The position numbers and the translations under genes were made by a program. Below the pieces are notes generated by a model. The model worked only from the letters and a program-made list of their open reading frames with translations. It had not been told where the DNA came from and did not search any database. A stretch of DNA of 64,000 bases from Streptomyces flavotricini (GTDB lineage: Bacteria; Actinomycetota; Actinomycetes; Streptomycetales; Streptomycetaceae), in the NCBI RefSeq assembly GCF_020639365.1, contig NZ_JAINUL010000001.1, positions 2,183,951 through 2,247,950 of the forward strand. The letters run 5' to 3'. Shown here piece after piece: positions 40,514 to 52,200 of the stretch (the first letter of the stretch is position 1; the number at the start of each line of letters is the position of its first letter).

Positions 40514-42202
40514 TCAGGCGGCCGCGGGCGCGGCGGTGGTGCGGTGCCCGGCCGCCGCGGCGGCGGCCTCGGTGTGGGCGATGACCTCGCGGATGGTGTG
40601 CTGGCCGAGCATCCGGTCCAGGGGGAGCTCCAGCCCCTGCTCCCGGGCGGCGGTCACGATCCGCACGGCCCGCATCGAGTTCCCGCCCAGGGCGTAGAAC
40701 TCGTCGTGGACGCCGACCTCGGAGACCTCCAGCACCTCGCGCCACAGCGCGACCAGCAGGTGCTCGCCGGGGGTCTGCGGCTTCCCGCCGCCGGCCGGGA
40801 GGGCCGCGGGGGCCTCCTCGTACGCCTCGTCGGGCGCCTGGGCGCCGCCCGCGGCCGGACGGGCGTCGGCCACCGGGCAGGGCAGCGCCGACAGGGGGGT
40901 GCCGGGGGCCGCGGAGGCGGCCCGCAGCACCGCGGACAGCGAGCGGGCCACGAGGGCGGCGGTCTCGGCGGCGAAGAGGTCCGCGGACAAGGACACGTGC
41001 CCGGTGACCGCGTCGCCCTGCTCCACCAGGTCCGCCACCGCGTCGAACTGCAGCGCGGTGTCGGGGAGTTCGACGGGCTCCAACGTCACACCGGTGATCT
41101 CGGCGAGGCCCAGCGGCACGGACTGCTGCACGTTCAGCAGCGTCTGCGCCAGCGGCAGCCGGCCGGCCCGCCGGTCCGGGTGCGCCCGCTCCACCATCAG
41201 CTCGAACGGAACGTCGGCCCGGGAGTACGCCTCCACGCACCGCTCCCGGACCTGCGCCAGCAGCTCGCCGAAGGACGGGTCACCGGACAGGTCCACGCGG
41301 ATCGGGAGCGTGTTCACGAAGAACCCGACCAGCGGTTCGAGGTCCACCTCGGGCCGCCCGGCCACGGGCAGGCCCACCACCAGGTCGTTCTGCCCGCTCC
41401 ACCGCGACAGCACCACCGCGTACGCGGCCAGGGCGACCATGGAGGCGGTCACTCCGCCGCCGGGGGCGGTCAGCCGCAGCTGGCGCACCACCGGTGCCGC
41501 CACCTTCACCGGCGCCGAGACCGCCGACCACGCCCGAACGGCGGGACGCGGCAGGTCGGCGGGCAGCCGCAGCTCGCGCACCCCGGCGAGCCGCTCGCCC
41601 CAGTACGCCAGCTGCTCCTCCAGGGCGCCGGAGGCCACCTGCTCGCGCAGCCAGACGGCGTAGTCCGCGTACTGGAGGGGCAGTTCCTCCAGCGGGTGCG
41701 CGACGCCGTGCAGGCAGGGCTCGTACAGGGCCGTCAGCTCGCGCAGCAGCACGCCCAGCGACATGCCGTCGCAGACGCTGTGGTGGACGAGCGCCAGCAG
41801 TACGTGGTCGTCCTCGGCCAGCCGCAGCAGCGTGCAGCGCAACAGCGGGCCGGCGGCCAGGTCGAAGGGCTCCCGGCTCAGCTCCGCGGCCAGGGCCACC
41901 GCCGCCTCCGGGCCGCCGGGCACCTCCACGACGGGCAGGGACACCGGGCCGGGAGCCCGCACCACCTGCGCGATGTCGTTGCCGTCCAGCCGCAGCACGC
42001 TGCGCAGCACCTCGTGCCGGGCGACCACCTCGGTCAGGGCCCGCTCCAGCGCTCCGGGGTCCAGCGGGCCGCGCAGCCGCAGGGCGGCGCGCATCGTGTA
42101 GAGGGCGGTCCCGCTGCCCGCCTGCTCCAGCAGCCACATCCGCTTCTGCCCGAACGAGGCGGGCAGGGAGAACAGTTCCTCGGACATCTCGGTCTGGGTC
42201 AT
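40514..42202 (-). CDS. NRPS C-T didomain without adenylation domain (562 aa)
   Basis: A condensation domain (about 10-440, active site HHSVCDG near residue 139) is joined by an Ala/Pro/Gly-rich linker to one carrier domain (Ser in FYALGGNSMRAVRI near 507). There is no A domain between them, so the carrier must be loaded in trans, most simply by the free-standing A protein at 25431-26927. Start: ATG 42202 with GGAG 11 bases upstream; an alternative GTG at 42214 overlaps the upstream stop as GTGA and adds four residues. No thioesterase follows. Confidence 0.9.
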   Translation of the reverse strand: MTQTEMSEELFSLPASFGQKRMWLLEQAGSGTALYTMRAALRLRGPLDPGALERALTEVVARHEVLRSVLRLDGNDIAQVVRAPGPVSLPVVEVPGGPEAAVALAAELSREPFDLAAGPLLRCTLLRLAEDDHVLLALVHHSVCDGMSLGVLLRELTALYEPCLHGVAHPLEELPLQYADYAVWLREQVASGALEEQLAYWGERLAGVRELRLPADLPRPAVRAWSAVSAPVKVAAPVVRQLRLTAPGGGVTASMVALAAYAVVLSRWSGQNDLVVGLPVAGRPEVDLEPLVGFFVNTLPIRVDLSGDPSFGELLAQVRERCVEAYSRADVPFELMVERAHPDRRAGRLPLAQTLLNVQQSVPLGLAEITGVTLEPVELPDTALQFDAVADLVEQGDAVTGHVSLSADLFAAETAALVARSLSAVLRAASAAPGTPLSALPCPVADARPAAGGAQAPDEAYEEAPAALPAGGGKPQTPGEHLLVALWREVLEVSEVGVHDEFYALGGNSMRAVRIVTAAREQGLELPLDRMLGQHTIREVIAHTEAAAAAAGHRTTAAPAAA

Positions 42203-42210
42203 GTCAGGGG

Positions 42211-45200
42211 TCACTCCGCAATCGAAGGGGCGGGTACGCGGTAGGCGGACCGGTCGATGCGCCGCAGGGCGGGGGCGGACGCCGGGCGGCGCCCGGCCGC
42301 GGCCAGGGCCTCGGCCGTCGCGCGCACCGTCGGCGCCGCGAACAGCCGGCCCAGCGGCAGCTCCACCCCGTACCGCGCCCGTACCCGGGCGAGCAGCTGG
42401 GTGGCGAGCAGTGAATGCCCGCCGAGGTCGAAGAAGTTGTCGGTGGCGCCGACGGCGGGCACGCCCAGCACCTGCGCCCAGATCGCGCACAGCTCGCTCT
42501 CCACGGGCGTCGCGGGCGCGACCCGGCCGGCCTCGGGGGCGGCGGGCACCGGGTCCGGCAGCCGGCGCCGGTCGAGCTTGCCGTTGGGGCCGAGCGGCCA
42601 CTCGGCGACGGCGGCGAAGGCCGTGGGCACCATGTGGGCCGGCAGCAGCTCCCGCAGGTGCGCCCGCAGCACGCCGCCCAGCCCCTCGGATGCCTCCGGC
42701 GCGTCCGGGCCCTCGGCGGGGCGGACGTGCGCCACCAGCACGGGGGTTCCGGAGCTGCCGGTGCGCACCGAGACCACGGCCGAGTCCACGCCCGGGTGGG
42801 TGCGCAGTGCCTCCTCGATCTCGCCCGGCTCGATCCGCATCCCGCGCAGCTTGACCTGGTGGTCGATGCGGCCCAGGTACTGCAGGGTGCCGTCGGCCCG
42901 CCACCGGCACAGGTCGCCGGTGCGGTAGAGGCGGGACCCGGGCGCACCGAAGGGGTCCGCCACGAACCGCTGCGCGCTCAGCCCGGGCCGGCGCCAGTAG
43001 CCGCGGCCCACGGCCGGGCCGCCCAGGAGCAGTTCGCCCGCCACCCCGACCGGGACGGGCCGGCCCGCGCGGTCGACGACGTACACGTGGGCGCCGTCGA
43101 TCGGGCGGCCGATCGGCACCCGGCCCCCGTACCCCTCGGCGCAGGGGTACCAGGTGACGTCGACGGCGGCCTCGGTGGGCCCGTACAGGTTGAACACCCC
43201 GGTGTCCGGCAGCAGCGCGGCGCATTCGGTGACGAGCGCGGCGGGCAGCTCCTCCCCGCTGCACACGATGCGGCGCAGGGTGTCGCGGACGGCGGGCAGC
43301 CGCCCGGCGGTGGTGAACGCGGCCAGCATCGAGGGCACGAAGTGGACGGTGGTGATGGCGGCCGAGGCGATCAGGTCGCACAGGTACTCGGGGTCCTGGT
43401 GGCCGCCGGGCCGGGCGAGCACGCACCGGCCGCCCACCATCAGCGGCCAGAACAGCTCCCACACGGAGACGTCGAAGCCGATGGGCGTCTTCTGGAGCAC
43501 GCCCTCGCCCTCGGCGAGACCGAACGCCCGGTGCATCCACAGCAGCCGGTTGACGACGGCCGCGTGCTCGTTCATGGCCCCCTTGGGCCGGCCCGTGGAC
43601 CCCGAGGTGAAGATCACGTACGCGAGGTCGTGGGCCCCGGCGCCCGCCTGCGGGCGGTGTCCCGGACGGGCGGCGACCGCCTCCGCGTCCCGGCGCAGGC
43701 ACAGCACCTGCGCCCCCGCAGCCCCTGCCGCGGCCGTCAGCTCCGCGGGTACGGCGTCCGTGTCGGTGACGACGACCCGGGCCCCGGCGTCCTCCAGCAT
43801 CATCTCGATCCGGGCCGCCGGGTAGCCGGCGTCCAGCGGCAGGTAGGCGCCGCCGGACTTGAGTACCGCGAGCAGCGCGACCATCAGGTCCAGGCCGCGC
43901 GGCAGGGCCACCCCGACCAGGTCGCCCCGGCCGACGCCGCGCGCCCGCAGCTCCCACGCGAGCCGGTTGGCCCGCTCGTCGAGCTCGGCGTAGCCCAGCC
44001 GCTCCCCGCCGAACTGCACGGCGGTGGCGTGCGGGGTGCGGTCGGCCTGGGCCTCCACGTGCCCGTGCACGGTGGCGGTGTCCGTCACCACGGCGGGAAC
44101 GCCCGCCCCGCTCCACCGCTCCAGCAGCTCGGCGCGGTCCGCCGGGGTCATGACCGGCAGCCGCGACACGGTGGTGGCCGCCCGAGCCGGCCCGGCCTCC
44201 TCCAGCACGAGCCGCAGCGCGGTCGCGATCCGCTCCACCGTGGCCGGGTCGAACAGCTCGGTGCTGTACTCGACGAGCCCGTCGAAGCCGCCGTCGGCGC
44301 GCGGTGAGAGGTCCACGGCCAGGTCGAACTTGGCGGTGCCGGTGTCGAGCCGGACCGGCAGCATCTCCAGTCCGCCCACGACGACCGGCTCCTGGGCGCT
44401 CTCGTCGGACTGGAACAGGTAGCGCACCAGAGGGGTGCGGCCGCCCGCGTCCCGCTGCGGGCGCAGCTCCTCGACCAGGTGGTCGAACGGCACCTCGGCG
44501 TGGGACCGGGCGTCCAGCACCTCGCCGTGCATCCGTGCGACGAGCTCCTCGAGCGAGGGGTCGCCCGACAGGTCGACGCGCACCGGCAGGGTGTTGACGA
44601 AGAACCCGGCCAGCGCGGCCGTCTCGGCCCGGCCGCGGCCCGCCACCGGCGTGCCCACCACCAGGTCGTCCTGGCCGGTGAATCGGGCGAGGACCGCGGC
44701 GAACGCGGCCATGGCGACCGTGAAGGGGGTGGTGCGCAGCCGCTCGGCGAGTGCGCCGATCCGGGCGCCGGCCGCCGCGCCCACCTCGAAGCGGGCGTGC
44801 GCCCCGGAGAAGTCGGAGCGGGCCGGCCGGGGCCGGTCGGTGGCCAGGTCGGCGAGGACGGCCCCGTCGAGCCGCCCCCGCCAGTACTCCAGCTGCGCGG
44901 CCGCCGCCGGGGAGCTCAGCCACTGCGACTGCCACAGCGCGTAGTCGGCGTACTGGACCGCGAGCGCGGGCAGCCGCGGCTCGCGCCCCTCGGCCTGCGC
45001 CCCGTACAGCTCGACCAGTTCGCGGATCAGCACCTGCAGCGACCAGCCGTCGGACACCGCGTGGTGCATGGCCAGGACGAGCAGCCGGGCGTCGCCGGCG
45101 CCGCTCAGCAGGGTGCAGCGCAGCAGCGGTCCGGCGGCGAGGTCGAAGGGCTCCGCGGCGATCCGCCCGGCCCGCCGTACGAGCTGCTCCCCGGCCTCGC

Positions 45201-45570
45201 CGGGGGCCGAGACCGTGCGCACGGCGACGGGCGCCACGGGCAGGACCACCGCCCGAACGCCGCCTTCGCCGTCGGCGCGCAGGACGCTGCGCAGCACCTC
45301 GTGCCGCTCGGTGATGCGGGTCAGCGCCCGTTCCAGCGCCGGCTGGTCGAGGGGGCCGCGCAGCCACACGCCGCAGGCGATGTTGTACGCGGCGCTGCCC
45401 GGCTGGAGCTGGTCGAAGAACCACAGCCGGCGCTGCCCGGAGGACGGGGCGGCGGGGGCGGCCGGGTCGGGCCGGCGCGTGATGCCGCCGGGCGCGGAGC
45501 CGAGGCCGCGCCCGCGGCGCAGCTGCGCGAGCAGCGCGGCGCGCTGCGGGGAGAGGAACTCGGAGGACAT
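42211..45570 (-). CDS. NRPS module C-A-T, Ser-type code (1119 aa)
   Basis: Condensation domain (about 40-470, HHAVSDG near 168), adenylation domain (about 500-990; [12 protein letters not shown] near 655, [31 protein letters not shown]) and carrier domain (Ser in [13 protein letters not shown] near 1051), ending in a tail [16 protein letters not shown] that looks like a docking segment. The pocket residues by alignment to GrsA read D-V-W-H-V-S-L-V-D-K, the standard Ser code. The A3 loop is followed by [10 protein letters not shown] as in other Ser/Thr-activating domains. It is followed within 8 bases by the C-T didomain gene. Confidence 0.93.
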   Translation of the reverse strand: MSSEFLSPQRAALLAQLRRGRGLGSAPGGITRRPDPAAPAAPSSGQRRLWFFDQLQPGSAAYNIACGVWLRGPLDQPALERALTRITERHEVLRSVLRADGEGGVRAVVLPVAPVAVRTVSAPGEAGEQLVRRAGRIAAEPFDLAAGPLLRCTLLSGAGDARLLVLAMHHAVSDGWSLQVLIRELVELYGAQAEGREPRLPALAVQYADYALWQSQWLSSPAAAAQLEYWRGRLDGAVLADLATDRPRPARSDFSGAHARFEVGAAAGARIGALAERLRTTPFTVAMAAFAAVLARFTGQDDLVVGTPVAGRGRAETAALAGFFVNTLPVRVDLSGDPSLEELVARMHGEVLDARSHAEVPFDHLVEELRPQRDAGGRTPLVRYLFQSDESAQEPVVVGGLEMLPVRLDTGTAKFDLAVDLSPRADGGFDGLVEYSTELFDPATVERIATALRLVLEEAGPARAATTVSRLPVMTPADRAELLERWSGAGVPAVVTDTATVHGHVEAQADRTPHATAVQFGGERLGYAELDERANRLAWELRARGVGRGDLVGVALPRGLDLMVALLAVLKSGGAYLPLDAGYPAARIEMMLEDAGARVVVTDTDAVPAELTAAAGAAGAQVLCLRRDAEAVAARPGHRPQAGAGAHDLAYVIFTSGSTGRPKGAMNEHAAVVNRLLWMHRAFGLAEGEGVLQKTPIGFDVSVWELFWPLMVGGRCVLARPGGHQDPEYLCDLIASAAITTVHFVPSMLAAFTTAGRLPAVRDTLRRIVCSGEELPAALVTECAALLPDTGVFNLYGPTEAAVDVTWYPCAEGYGGRVPIGRPIDGAHVYVVDRAGRPVPVGVAGELLLGGPAVGRGYWRRPGLSAQRFVADPFGAPGSRLYRTGDLCRWRADGTLQYLGRIDHQVKLRGMRIEPGEIEEALRTHPGVDSAVVSVRTGSSGTPVLVAHVRPAEGPDAPEASEGLGGVLRAHLRELLPAHMVPTAFAAVAEWPLGPNGKLDRRRLPDPVPAAPEAGRVAPATPVESELCAIWAQVLGVPAVGATDNFFDLGGHSLLATQLLARVRARYGVELPLGRLFAAPTVRATAEALAAAGRRPASAPALRRIDRSAYRVPAPSIAE

Positions 45571-45606
45571 GGCGTCACTGGCCTTCGTCGTCAGGGGACC
45601 GGCGGT

Positions 45607-46968
45607 TCAGGGGTAGGTGCGCAGCAGTTCGGTCAGGCAGCGGGTGCCGAACTCCAGGGCGGTCACGGGGATCCGCTCGTCGGCGCAGTGCAGCAGGCGG
45701 CGGTGCGGGGCCCCGGCGGGGAGCAGGAGCGGCAGCCAGCCGTAGCAGCGGATGCCGAGGCGGGCGAAGACGGTGGCGTCGGTCGTGGCCGGGCTCATCA
45801 CGGGAAGCGGTACGGCCTCGGGGTCGGCCTCGCGCAGGATCGCCTCCAGCCGGTCGTAGAACGGCCCGAACTCGGGCTCCGCGATCAGCTCGGGCCGGAC
45901 CCGGGGGTCCTCGTGCAGCAGCTCGATGCCGATCGCGTCGGTGTCCTCGCCCTCCCCGCCGATCAGGGCGCGGATCTCGGCGACCAGGTCGGCCACCTCG
46001 AACTCCCCGGGCAGGATCCGCCCGTCGACGTCGACGGTGATCTCCGCCGGCATCATGTTGATCTTGTGCCCGGTGCGCACCACCGTCGGGTTGACGGTGT
46101 GCCGCAGCACCGAGTCCAGCTGGAGCGCCTCGTTCAGCGGCAGCCCCGCCGGCGGCGCGTCGCCCTCGCCGTCCTCCCGCAGCCGGGTCACCGCCGCGGC
46201 CAGCGGCTCCGGCAGCGCCCCGGCCAGCGCGGCCAGCATCCGGTCGGCGGCGGGCATCTGATGGCGCGGCAGCCGGGCCCCGCTCAGCGCGGTCAGCACC
46301 GCGCCCAGCCGGGCCGTCGGATTGCCCGGCGCGGCCAGCCGCGAGGCGTGCCCGCCGGGTCCGCGCAGGGTCAGCCGCAGCCAGCCCGGCCGCTTCTCGG
46401 CCACCACCACCGGGTGGAAGCGGATCCCGGCCAGCTCGATCCCGGCCCCGCCCTCCTCGCCGATGGCGTACCGCACCCCCTCGAACAGCTCGGGGTGCTG
46501 CTCGACCAGGTGCGCGGCGCCGGCCCCGCTGCCGTCCTCCTCGTCGGCGACCACCGCGAGGATCACGTCCCCGGCGGGCCGCTCCCCGGCCGCGCGCAGC
46601 CGGAAGAGGGCGGACAGCATCATCGCGAGGCCGCCCTTCATGTCGATCGCGCCGCGGCCCCACACCTCCCCGTCCACGAGGCGGCCCTCGAAGGGCGGGT
46701 GCGTCCACTCCTGGCCCGTCACCGGCACCACGTCGGAGTGCGCGTGCAGCAGCAGCGGCGGGGCCTCGCCCCGGCCGGGGAAGCGCACCACCAGGTTGGT
46801 GCGCTCCGCGCTGGGGCCGACCACCTTGTAGTCCGTGATCCCCTCGGCGATCAGCAGCCGTTCGAGGTGGGCGACGAGGCGGCCCTCGTCCCCGGGCGGG
46901 TTGACGGTCTCGATCCGGATCAGGTCCCGCAGCAGCGGCACCGGGTCCAGGAGGGGGGAGTCGTGCAT
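45607..46968 (-). CDS. M20-family amidohydrolase, LysK/ArgE-like (453 aa)
   Basis: A binuclear-metal peptidase/deacylase: LLLHAHSDVVPVTG (metal His and catalytic Asp), WGRGAIDMKGGLAM (bridging Asp) and ADEEDGSGAGA (catalytic and metal Glu) in order; a dimerisation domain lies between. In carrier-protein pathways an M20 enzyme (LysK) cuts the finished amino acid from the gamma-carboxyl of LysW's last Glu. With lysW, lysY and lysZ in the same insert that is the favoured role, but a general ArgE/DapE-like amidase is possible. ATG 46968 has AAAGG upstream. Confidence 0.82.
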   Translation of the reverse strand: MHDSPLLDPVPLLRDLIRIETVNPPGDEGRLVAHLERLLIAEGITDYKVVGPSAERTNLVVRFPGRGEAPPLLLHAHSDVVPVTGQEWTHPPFEGRLVDGEVWGRGAIDMKGGLAMMLSALFRLRAAGERPAGDVILAVVADEEDGSGAGAAHLVEQHPELFEGVRYAIGEEGGAGIELAGIRFHPVVVAEKRPGWLRLTLRGPGGHASRLAAPGNPTARLGAVLTALSGARLPRHQMPAADRMLAALAGALPEPLAAAVTRLREDGEGDAPPAGLPLNEALQLDSVLRHTVNPTVVRTGHKINMMPAEITVDVDGRILPGEFEVADLVAEIRALIGGEGEDTDAIGIELLHEDPRVRPELIAEPEFGPFYDRLEAILREADPEAVPLPVMSPATTDATVFARLGIRCYGWLPLLLPAGAPHRRLLHCADERIPVTALEFGTRCLTELLRTYP

Positions 46969-46984
46969 GGCGCGGCCTTTCGGA

Positions 46985-48088
46985 TCAGCGGGGGTTCGGG
47001 GTGTCGGAGAGCAGCGCGGCCGCCTCCCGCAGCAGCTCGGTGCCCGTGCCCAGCCACTGGGAGTCCACGGCGGCGCGGCGCAGGAACAGCTGGGCGTCGC
47101 AGGCCTCCGTCATGCCGTGGGCGCCGTGCAGGTGCACCGACTCGGCGGCCGCCCGCCGGGCCAGGTCGCCCGCCAGATAGAGGACTTGGGCCGCGGTCGC
47201 GCGTACGTCCTCCCCGCGGTCGGCGGCCGCGGCCACCGAGCGGGCGAAGGCCGCCGCGGTCGCGGCCTCGGCGGCCAGCGCCGCCAGCCGGTGGGCGGGC
47301 GCCTGCTGCCGGGCCAGCGGCTGCCCGAAGGCCTGCCGGGACCTCAGCCGCTCCGCGGCCAGCTCCACGGCGGCCCGCGCGGCTCCCGCCAGCGCGGCGG
47401 CCTGCCGGACCCGGGCCGCGGCCAGCACGGCCGGCCAGAGCGCGCCGACCGGGTGGACCGCCCCGGACACCGCGGCCCGGTCCAGCTCCACCGCGTACAG
47501 GTCGCCGCGGCCGATGTCGTCGCGGCGCGTCAGGCGCACCCCGGGCCGCTCGCGCGGTACGAGGGCCAGTACGGGTTCCCCGTCGCTCCCGGCGCCGACC
47601 ACCGCCAGGTGGCCGCAGTCGGCCGCGAAGGCGGTGAAGGGCCGCCGGCCGGAGACCGCGTACCCGTCCGCCTCGCGGTGCACGGTGAGCGGGCCGGGCC
47701 GGGCGGGCCCGCTCAGCCCGTCCTCCCGGACCGCGAGGGCCACGGCCGCCGCGCCGCGGGCCGCCTCGTCGAGCAGCGGTCCGTACGCCGGATCCCCGGT
47801 GGCGGCCAGCAGCGCGGCCGCCGTCACGGTGTCCGCGTACGGGCTCTGGTAGAGCGCGGCGCCCATCAGCTCGGCGATCGCGACCCGTTCGGCCTCGCGG
47901 TGCGGGCCGAAGGCGCCCAGCTCGGCCAGGGTGGCCCAGACGGCGTCGCGGGTGCCCGCGTCCTCCTCGCCGAGCCGGGCCGCCGGCCCGTCCGCGGCGC
48001 CGCGCGGGCGCTCCCCGAGCCGGCGCAGCACCGGCGCCAGCTCCTGCCCGAACAGTTCCCTCAGCTCGTCGAGTACGGCCGTCGTCAC
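46985..48088 (-). CDS. Acyl-CoA dehydrogenase family protein, second of a pair (367 aa)
   Basis: Acyl-CoA dehydrogenase-fold protein with Ala-rich helices, QAFGQPLARQQAPAHRLAAL (the FAD-binding helix pair) and ESVHLHGAHGMTEACDAQLF near the C-terminus. The N-terminal domain is degenerate. GTG 48088 overlaps the stop of the first dehydrogenase as GTGA, so the pair is likely to form a heteromer, as in ramoplanin/enduracidin-type lipid tailoring where two such enzymes desaturate an acyl-ACP. The acyl chain loaded by the FAAL is the probable substrate. Confidence 0.82.
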   Translation of the reverse strand: MTTAVLDELRELFGQELAPVLRRLGERPRGAADGPAARLGEEDAGTRDAVWATLAELGAFGPHREAERVAIAELMGAALYQSPYADTVTAAALLAATGDPAYGPLLDEAARGAAAVALAVREDGLSGPARPGPLTVHREADGYAVSGRRPFTAFAADCGHLAVVGAGSDGEPVLALVPRERPGVRLTRRDDIGRGDLYAVELDRAAVSGAVHPVGALWPAVLAAARVRQAAALAGAARAAVELAAERLRSRQAFGQPLARQQAPAHRLAALAAEAATAAAFARSVAAAADRGEDVRATAAQVLYLAGDLARRAAAESVHLHGAHGMTEACDAQLFLRRAAVDSQWLGTGTELLREAAALLSDTPNPR

Positions 48089-49251
48089 AGGAGCCCCAAA
48101 GCGTTGGTGGCGATCAGAGTGAGCATGACCTCGGAGGTCCCGGAGGCCAGCCGGTGCGAGGGGCCCATGCGCAGGCCCGCCTCCAGCACCCCGCCGTCGG
48201 GCGCGGCGCCGTCCCAGGCGGTCAGGGCCGCCTCCAGTCCGCAGACCTCCAGGGCGAGGTCGAGCACCGGCCGGATCTGCTCGGTGACGTACCACTTGGC
48301 CATCGCCGAGCCGACCGGGTCCGGGCTGCCCGCACCCAGGTTGCGCACCTGCTGCCAGGCCATGGCGTGCCCGGCGCGCAGCCGGGCGTCGAGCGCGGCG
48401 AGCGGCAGCGCGTACGCCGGGTCCGCCAGCCGGCCCGTGGCCGCGGCCCGCTCGGTCACCAGGTCCAGCAGGCGGCGGGCCTTGGCGTGGAAGTCGACGC
48501 CGGTGCGCTCCAGTTGGAGCAGGTCGTTCATCAGGGCCCAGCCGTTGTCGACCTCGCCGAGGACGTCGGCCTCCGTGAGGCGCACCCCGTCGATGACGAC
48601 CAGGTTGAACCGGTCGTTGCACAGTGTCGGAACGGGCTCCACGTGGACGCCGGGGGAGCGCAGCGGCAGCAGGAAGAGGGTGATGCCGTGCATCGCCACC
48701 GGGGACTCGGTGGTGCGGGCCGCGCACAGCGCCACTTCGCCGTACTGCGACTTCATGTTGTAGATCTTCCGGCCGTACAGCCGCCAGCCGTCGCCGTCGC
48801 GGCGCGCGGTGGTGCGCAGTGCCGACAGGTCGGATCCGGCGTCCGGCTCGGTGAAGAGCACGGTGGCGATCTCCTCGCCGGCGGCCAGCGCCGGCAGGTG
48901 CCGCTTCTTCTGCTCTTCGGTGCCGACCTCCAGCAGGAACCGGCCGACGATGTCGATGCTGAGGACGTGCACGTCGTCGGGGATCCCGGCGAGCGTCATC
49001 TCCTCGGTGACGATGGCGGCCTCGGCGGCGCCCAGGCCCGCCCCGCCGTACTCCTGGGGCCAGTTCGGGGCCAGCCAGCCCCGCTCGCCCAGCCAGCGGT
49101 GCACCGGCAGGTGGGTGGCCTCGGTGCCCGGCGGGTACGCGGCGATCTCGTCGGCCAGGGCGCGTACGCGGTCCTCGGCCAGCAGCGCGCGGACCCGCCC
49201 GCGGAACTCCTCCTCGGCGGGGGTGAGCCCGCCCGGGTGCCGGCCGGTCAC
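48085..49251 (-). CDS. Acyl-CoA dehydrogenase family protein, first of a pair (388 aa)
   Basis: A fuller acyl-CoA dehydrogenase: WLAPNWPQEYGGAGLGAAEA, FTEPDAGSDLSALRTTA (substrate/FAD motif), GWALMNDLLQLERTG and the C-terminal SHRLASGTSEVMLTLIA, in which the Ser-Gly-Thr-Ser-Glu loop contacts FAD. The catalytic Glu of the family lies in this region or in an upstream loop, and I cannot assign it surely. GTG 49251 overlaps the NRPS stop (GTGA). Together with the next gene it probably introduces one or more double bonds into the starter fatty acid. Confidence 0.88.
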   Translation of the reverse strand: MTGRHPGGLTPAEEEFRGRVRALLAEDRVRALADEIAAYPPGTEATHLPVHRWLGERGWLAPNWPQEYGGAGLGAAEAAIVTEEMTLAGIPDDVHVLSIDIVGRFLLEVGTEEQKKRHLPALAAGEEIATVLFTEPDAGSDLSALRTTARRDGDGWRLYGRKIYNMKSQYGEVALCAARTTESPVAMHGITLFLLPLRSPGVHVEPVPTLCNDRFNLVVIDGVRLTEADVLGEVDNGWALMNDLLQLERTGVDFHAKARRLLDLVTERAAATGRLADPAYALPLAALDARLRAGHAMAWQQVRNLGAGSPDPVGSAMAKWYVTEQIRPVLDLALEVCGLEAALTAWDGAAPDGGVLEAGLRMGPSHRLASGTSEVMLTLIATNALGLL

Positions 49252-52200
49252 AGCGCACCGCCGCCGGCGGCTTCGGCACGCTCCAGCAGGGCCAGCAGCT
49301 CGGCGTCGTCGGCCGAGGCCAGCTCCCGCTCCTCGACCAGGTCGGCGAGCTGCCCGAGGGTGCTGTTGACGAACAGGTCGCGCAGTTCCAGCTCCACCCC
49401 GAAGCGCTCCCCGACCCGGGCCGCGAACTGGGTGATCTTGAGCGAGTTGCCGCCGACGGCGAAGAACCCGTCGTGGGTGCTGAAGCCGCCCCGGCCCAGG
49501 ATCTCCTCCCAGATGCCGGCCAGCGCCATCTGCGTGGGCGTCGAGGGGGCCTCGAACTCCACGGCGGCCGCGGCCGCTTCGGGTTCCGGCAGCCGGGCCC
49601 GGTCCAGCTTCCCGCTCGCGGCCCGCGGCAGCTCGGCGAGGAACGCGAAGAGGGCGGGCACCAGGTGGGCGGGCAGCCGTCCGCCGAGGCGGCGGCGCAG
49701 CTCCCCCTCGTCCGGCGCGTCCGTCCCCGGGGCGGGGACCACGTACGCCACGAGCCGGGCGTCGGCGCCCTCGCCGTGCGCGACGACGACCGCCTCGGCG
49801 ATCTCCGGCTCCGCGGTCAGCGCCTGCTCGATCTCGCCGGGCTCGATGCGCAGCCCGCGGATCTTGACCTGCTGGTCGACGCGGCCGCGGAACTCCAGGT
49901 TCCCGTCGGCGCGGCGGACCACGAGGTCGCCGGTGCGGTACAGCCGCCCGGGCTCTCCGCCGCCGTCGCCGTCCCCGCTTCCGTCCCCGTACGGGTCCGG
50001 TACGAACTTCTGGTCGGTCAGCTCCGGGCCGTTCAGGTAGCCGCGGGCCACCCCGGCGCCGCCGACGAGCAGCTCGCCCGGGACCCCGACGGGCACCAGG
50101 GCGCCGAACCGGTCCACCACGTGCGCCGTGTAGTTGGCGAGCGGGGTGCCGATGGGCGGCATCGAGTCGTGCACCGTCTTCGGGCACCTGTAGTCGATGC
50201 AGGCGACCGTGGCCTCGGTGGGCCCGTAGCCGTTGTGGAACTCGCGCCCGCCGGTGTTCCAGCGGTTGACCAGCTCGCCGGGGAAGGCCTCCAGGCCGAC
50301 GAAGAGCAACCGCAGCTCCGGCAGCGCCTCCGGGTCGAGGGCCCCGAGCACCGCCGGCGGCAGGTCGGCCACCGTCACGTGCTGCCCGCGCATCAGGGCG
50401 GTCAGCCGCTCGGGGTCCAGCAGCGTCTCGCGCGGGGCCTGGACCAGGGCGGCGCCGCTGGTCAGCGCGGAGAAGAAGTCGAACAGGCTGACGTCGTACG
50501 AGGGGTTGGCGAACTGCAGCACCCGGTCCCCGGGGCCCATCCGGAACAGCTCCGTGATGGCCCGCGCGAAGTTGACGATCGAGCGGTGCTCCACCTGCAC
50601 GCCCTTGGGGCGCCCGGTCGAGCCCGAGGTGAAGATCACGTACGCGAGGTTCCGCGGCCCCGCCGAGGCCGGCGGCCGGCCGGGCGCGGGCCCGTCCGCC
50701 AGCGCCGGGTCGTCTGCGAGCACCGCGGTGACCGAGGCCGGCAGCTCCCCGGCCAGGTCGGCCGTGGTGACGGCGGTACGGGCGCCGGCCTCCTCCAGCA
50801 GCAGCTCCCAGCGGGCGGCCGGGTGGTCCGGGTCCAGCGGCAGGTAGCCGCCGCCCGCCTTGTGCACGGCGAGGAAGGCCACCGGCAGCGCCGGGCCGCG
50901 CCGCGCGAGCACGCCCACCACCGACTCGGGCCCGACGCCCCGCGCGCGCAGTGCGTGGGCGAGGCGGTCGGCCCGCTCGTCGAGCTCCCGGTAGGTCAGC
51001 GCCGCGCCCTCGTACACCACGGCCACCGCGTCCGGGTGGGCGTCGGCGACGGACTCGAAGAGCTGGTGCAGGCACAGCTCTTCCGAGCCGTGGGTGCGCG
51101 CGGTGTCGTTCCAGCCGCGGACCAGCTGCTCGTGCTCCGCGTCCGTCAGCAGCGGCAGCTCGCTCAGGCGAAGTTCCGGGTTCTCGGTGACGGCCCGCAG
51201 CAGCCGGGCGTAGTGCCCGAACAATCGCTCGATCCGGTCCGTGTCGAACAGCTCGGTGGAGTACTCGGCCCACAGCCGCAGGCCCTGCCCGGGCACCTCG
51301 GTCAGCTGCACGGCCAGGTCGAAGCGGGCGGTGCCCGGATCGGCCGGGTACGGCTCGGCGGACAGCCCGCCCGCCTCGGCCTCGGCGGCCGCCGCGTGCT
51401 GCAGGGTGAAGCAGGTCTGGAAGAGCGGGTTGCGGCTCGGATCGCGCTCGGGGGCCAGCTCGTCCACCAGGGTGCCGAACGGCAGGTCCTGGTTGAAGTG
51501 GGCGCCCATCACGGTCTCCCCGGTGCGCCGCAGCAGCTCGCGGAAGGTCGGGTCGCCCTCCGTCGAGGTGCGCAGGACCAGGGTGTTGGAGAAGAAGCCG
51601 ATGAGGTTCTCGATCTCCGGCCGGGTGCGGCCCGAGAAGACCGAGCCGAGGACGACGTCGTCCTGGCCGGTGTAGCGGGACATCAGCGCGGTGAAGGCGG
51701 CGAGCACCACCGTCAGCAGGGTGGCCCGCTCGGCCAGGGCCGTACGGTGCAGCCCGCGCAGCAGCTCGTCCGGCAGCATCTGCGTCAGCGTGGCGCCGTC
51801 GCGGGTGGGGTCCGCGGGCCGGGGACGGTCGGCGGGGAAGTCGAGGGTCGCGGCTCCGGCGAGCCGCTCCCGCCAGTACGCGAGCTGCTTGTCCAGCACC
51901 TCGCCGGTCAGGTGACCGCGCTGCCACACCGCGAAGTCGGCGTACTGGACGGGCAGTTCGGGAAGGGCGGGGGTGGTTCCGGCGGCCTCGGCCCGGTAGA
52001 GGGCGACCAGCTCGCGGGTCAGGATGTCCGTGGACCAGCCGTCGGTGGCGATGTGGTGCATGGCCAGGACCAGCACGTGCTCCTGCGGCCCGAGCCGGAC
52101 CAGCGACACCCGCAGGGCGTGCTCGGCGGCCAGGTCGAAGGAGTGCCGGATCTCGGCCCGTACGTGGGCCTCGACCGCCGCCTCCTGCTCCGCGCCGGCG

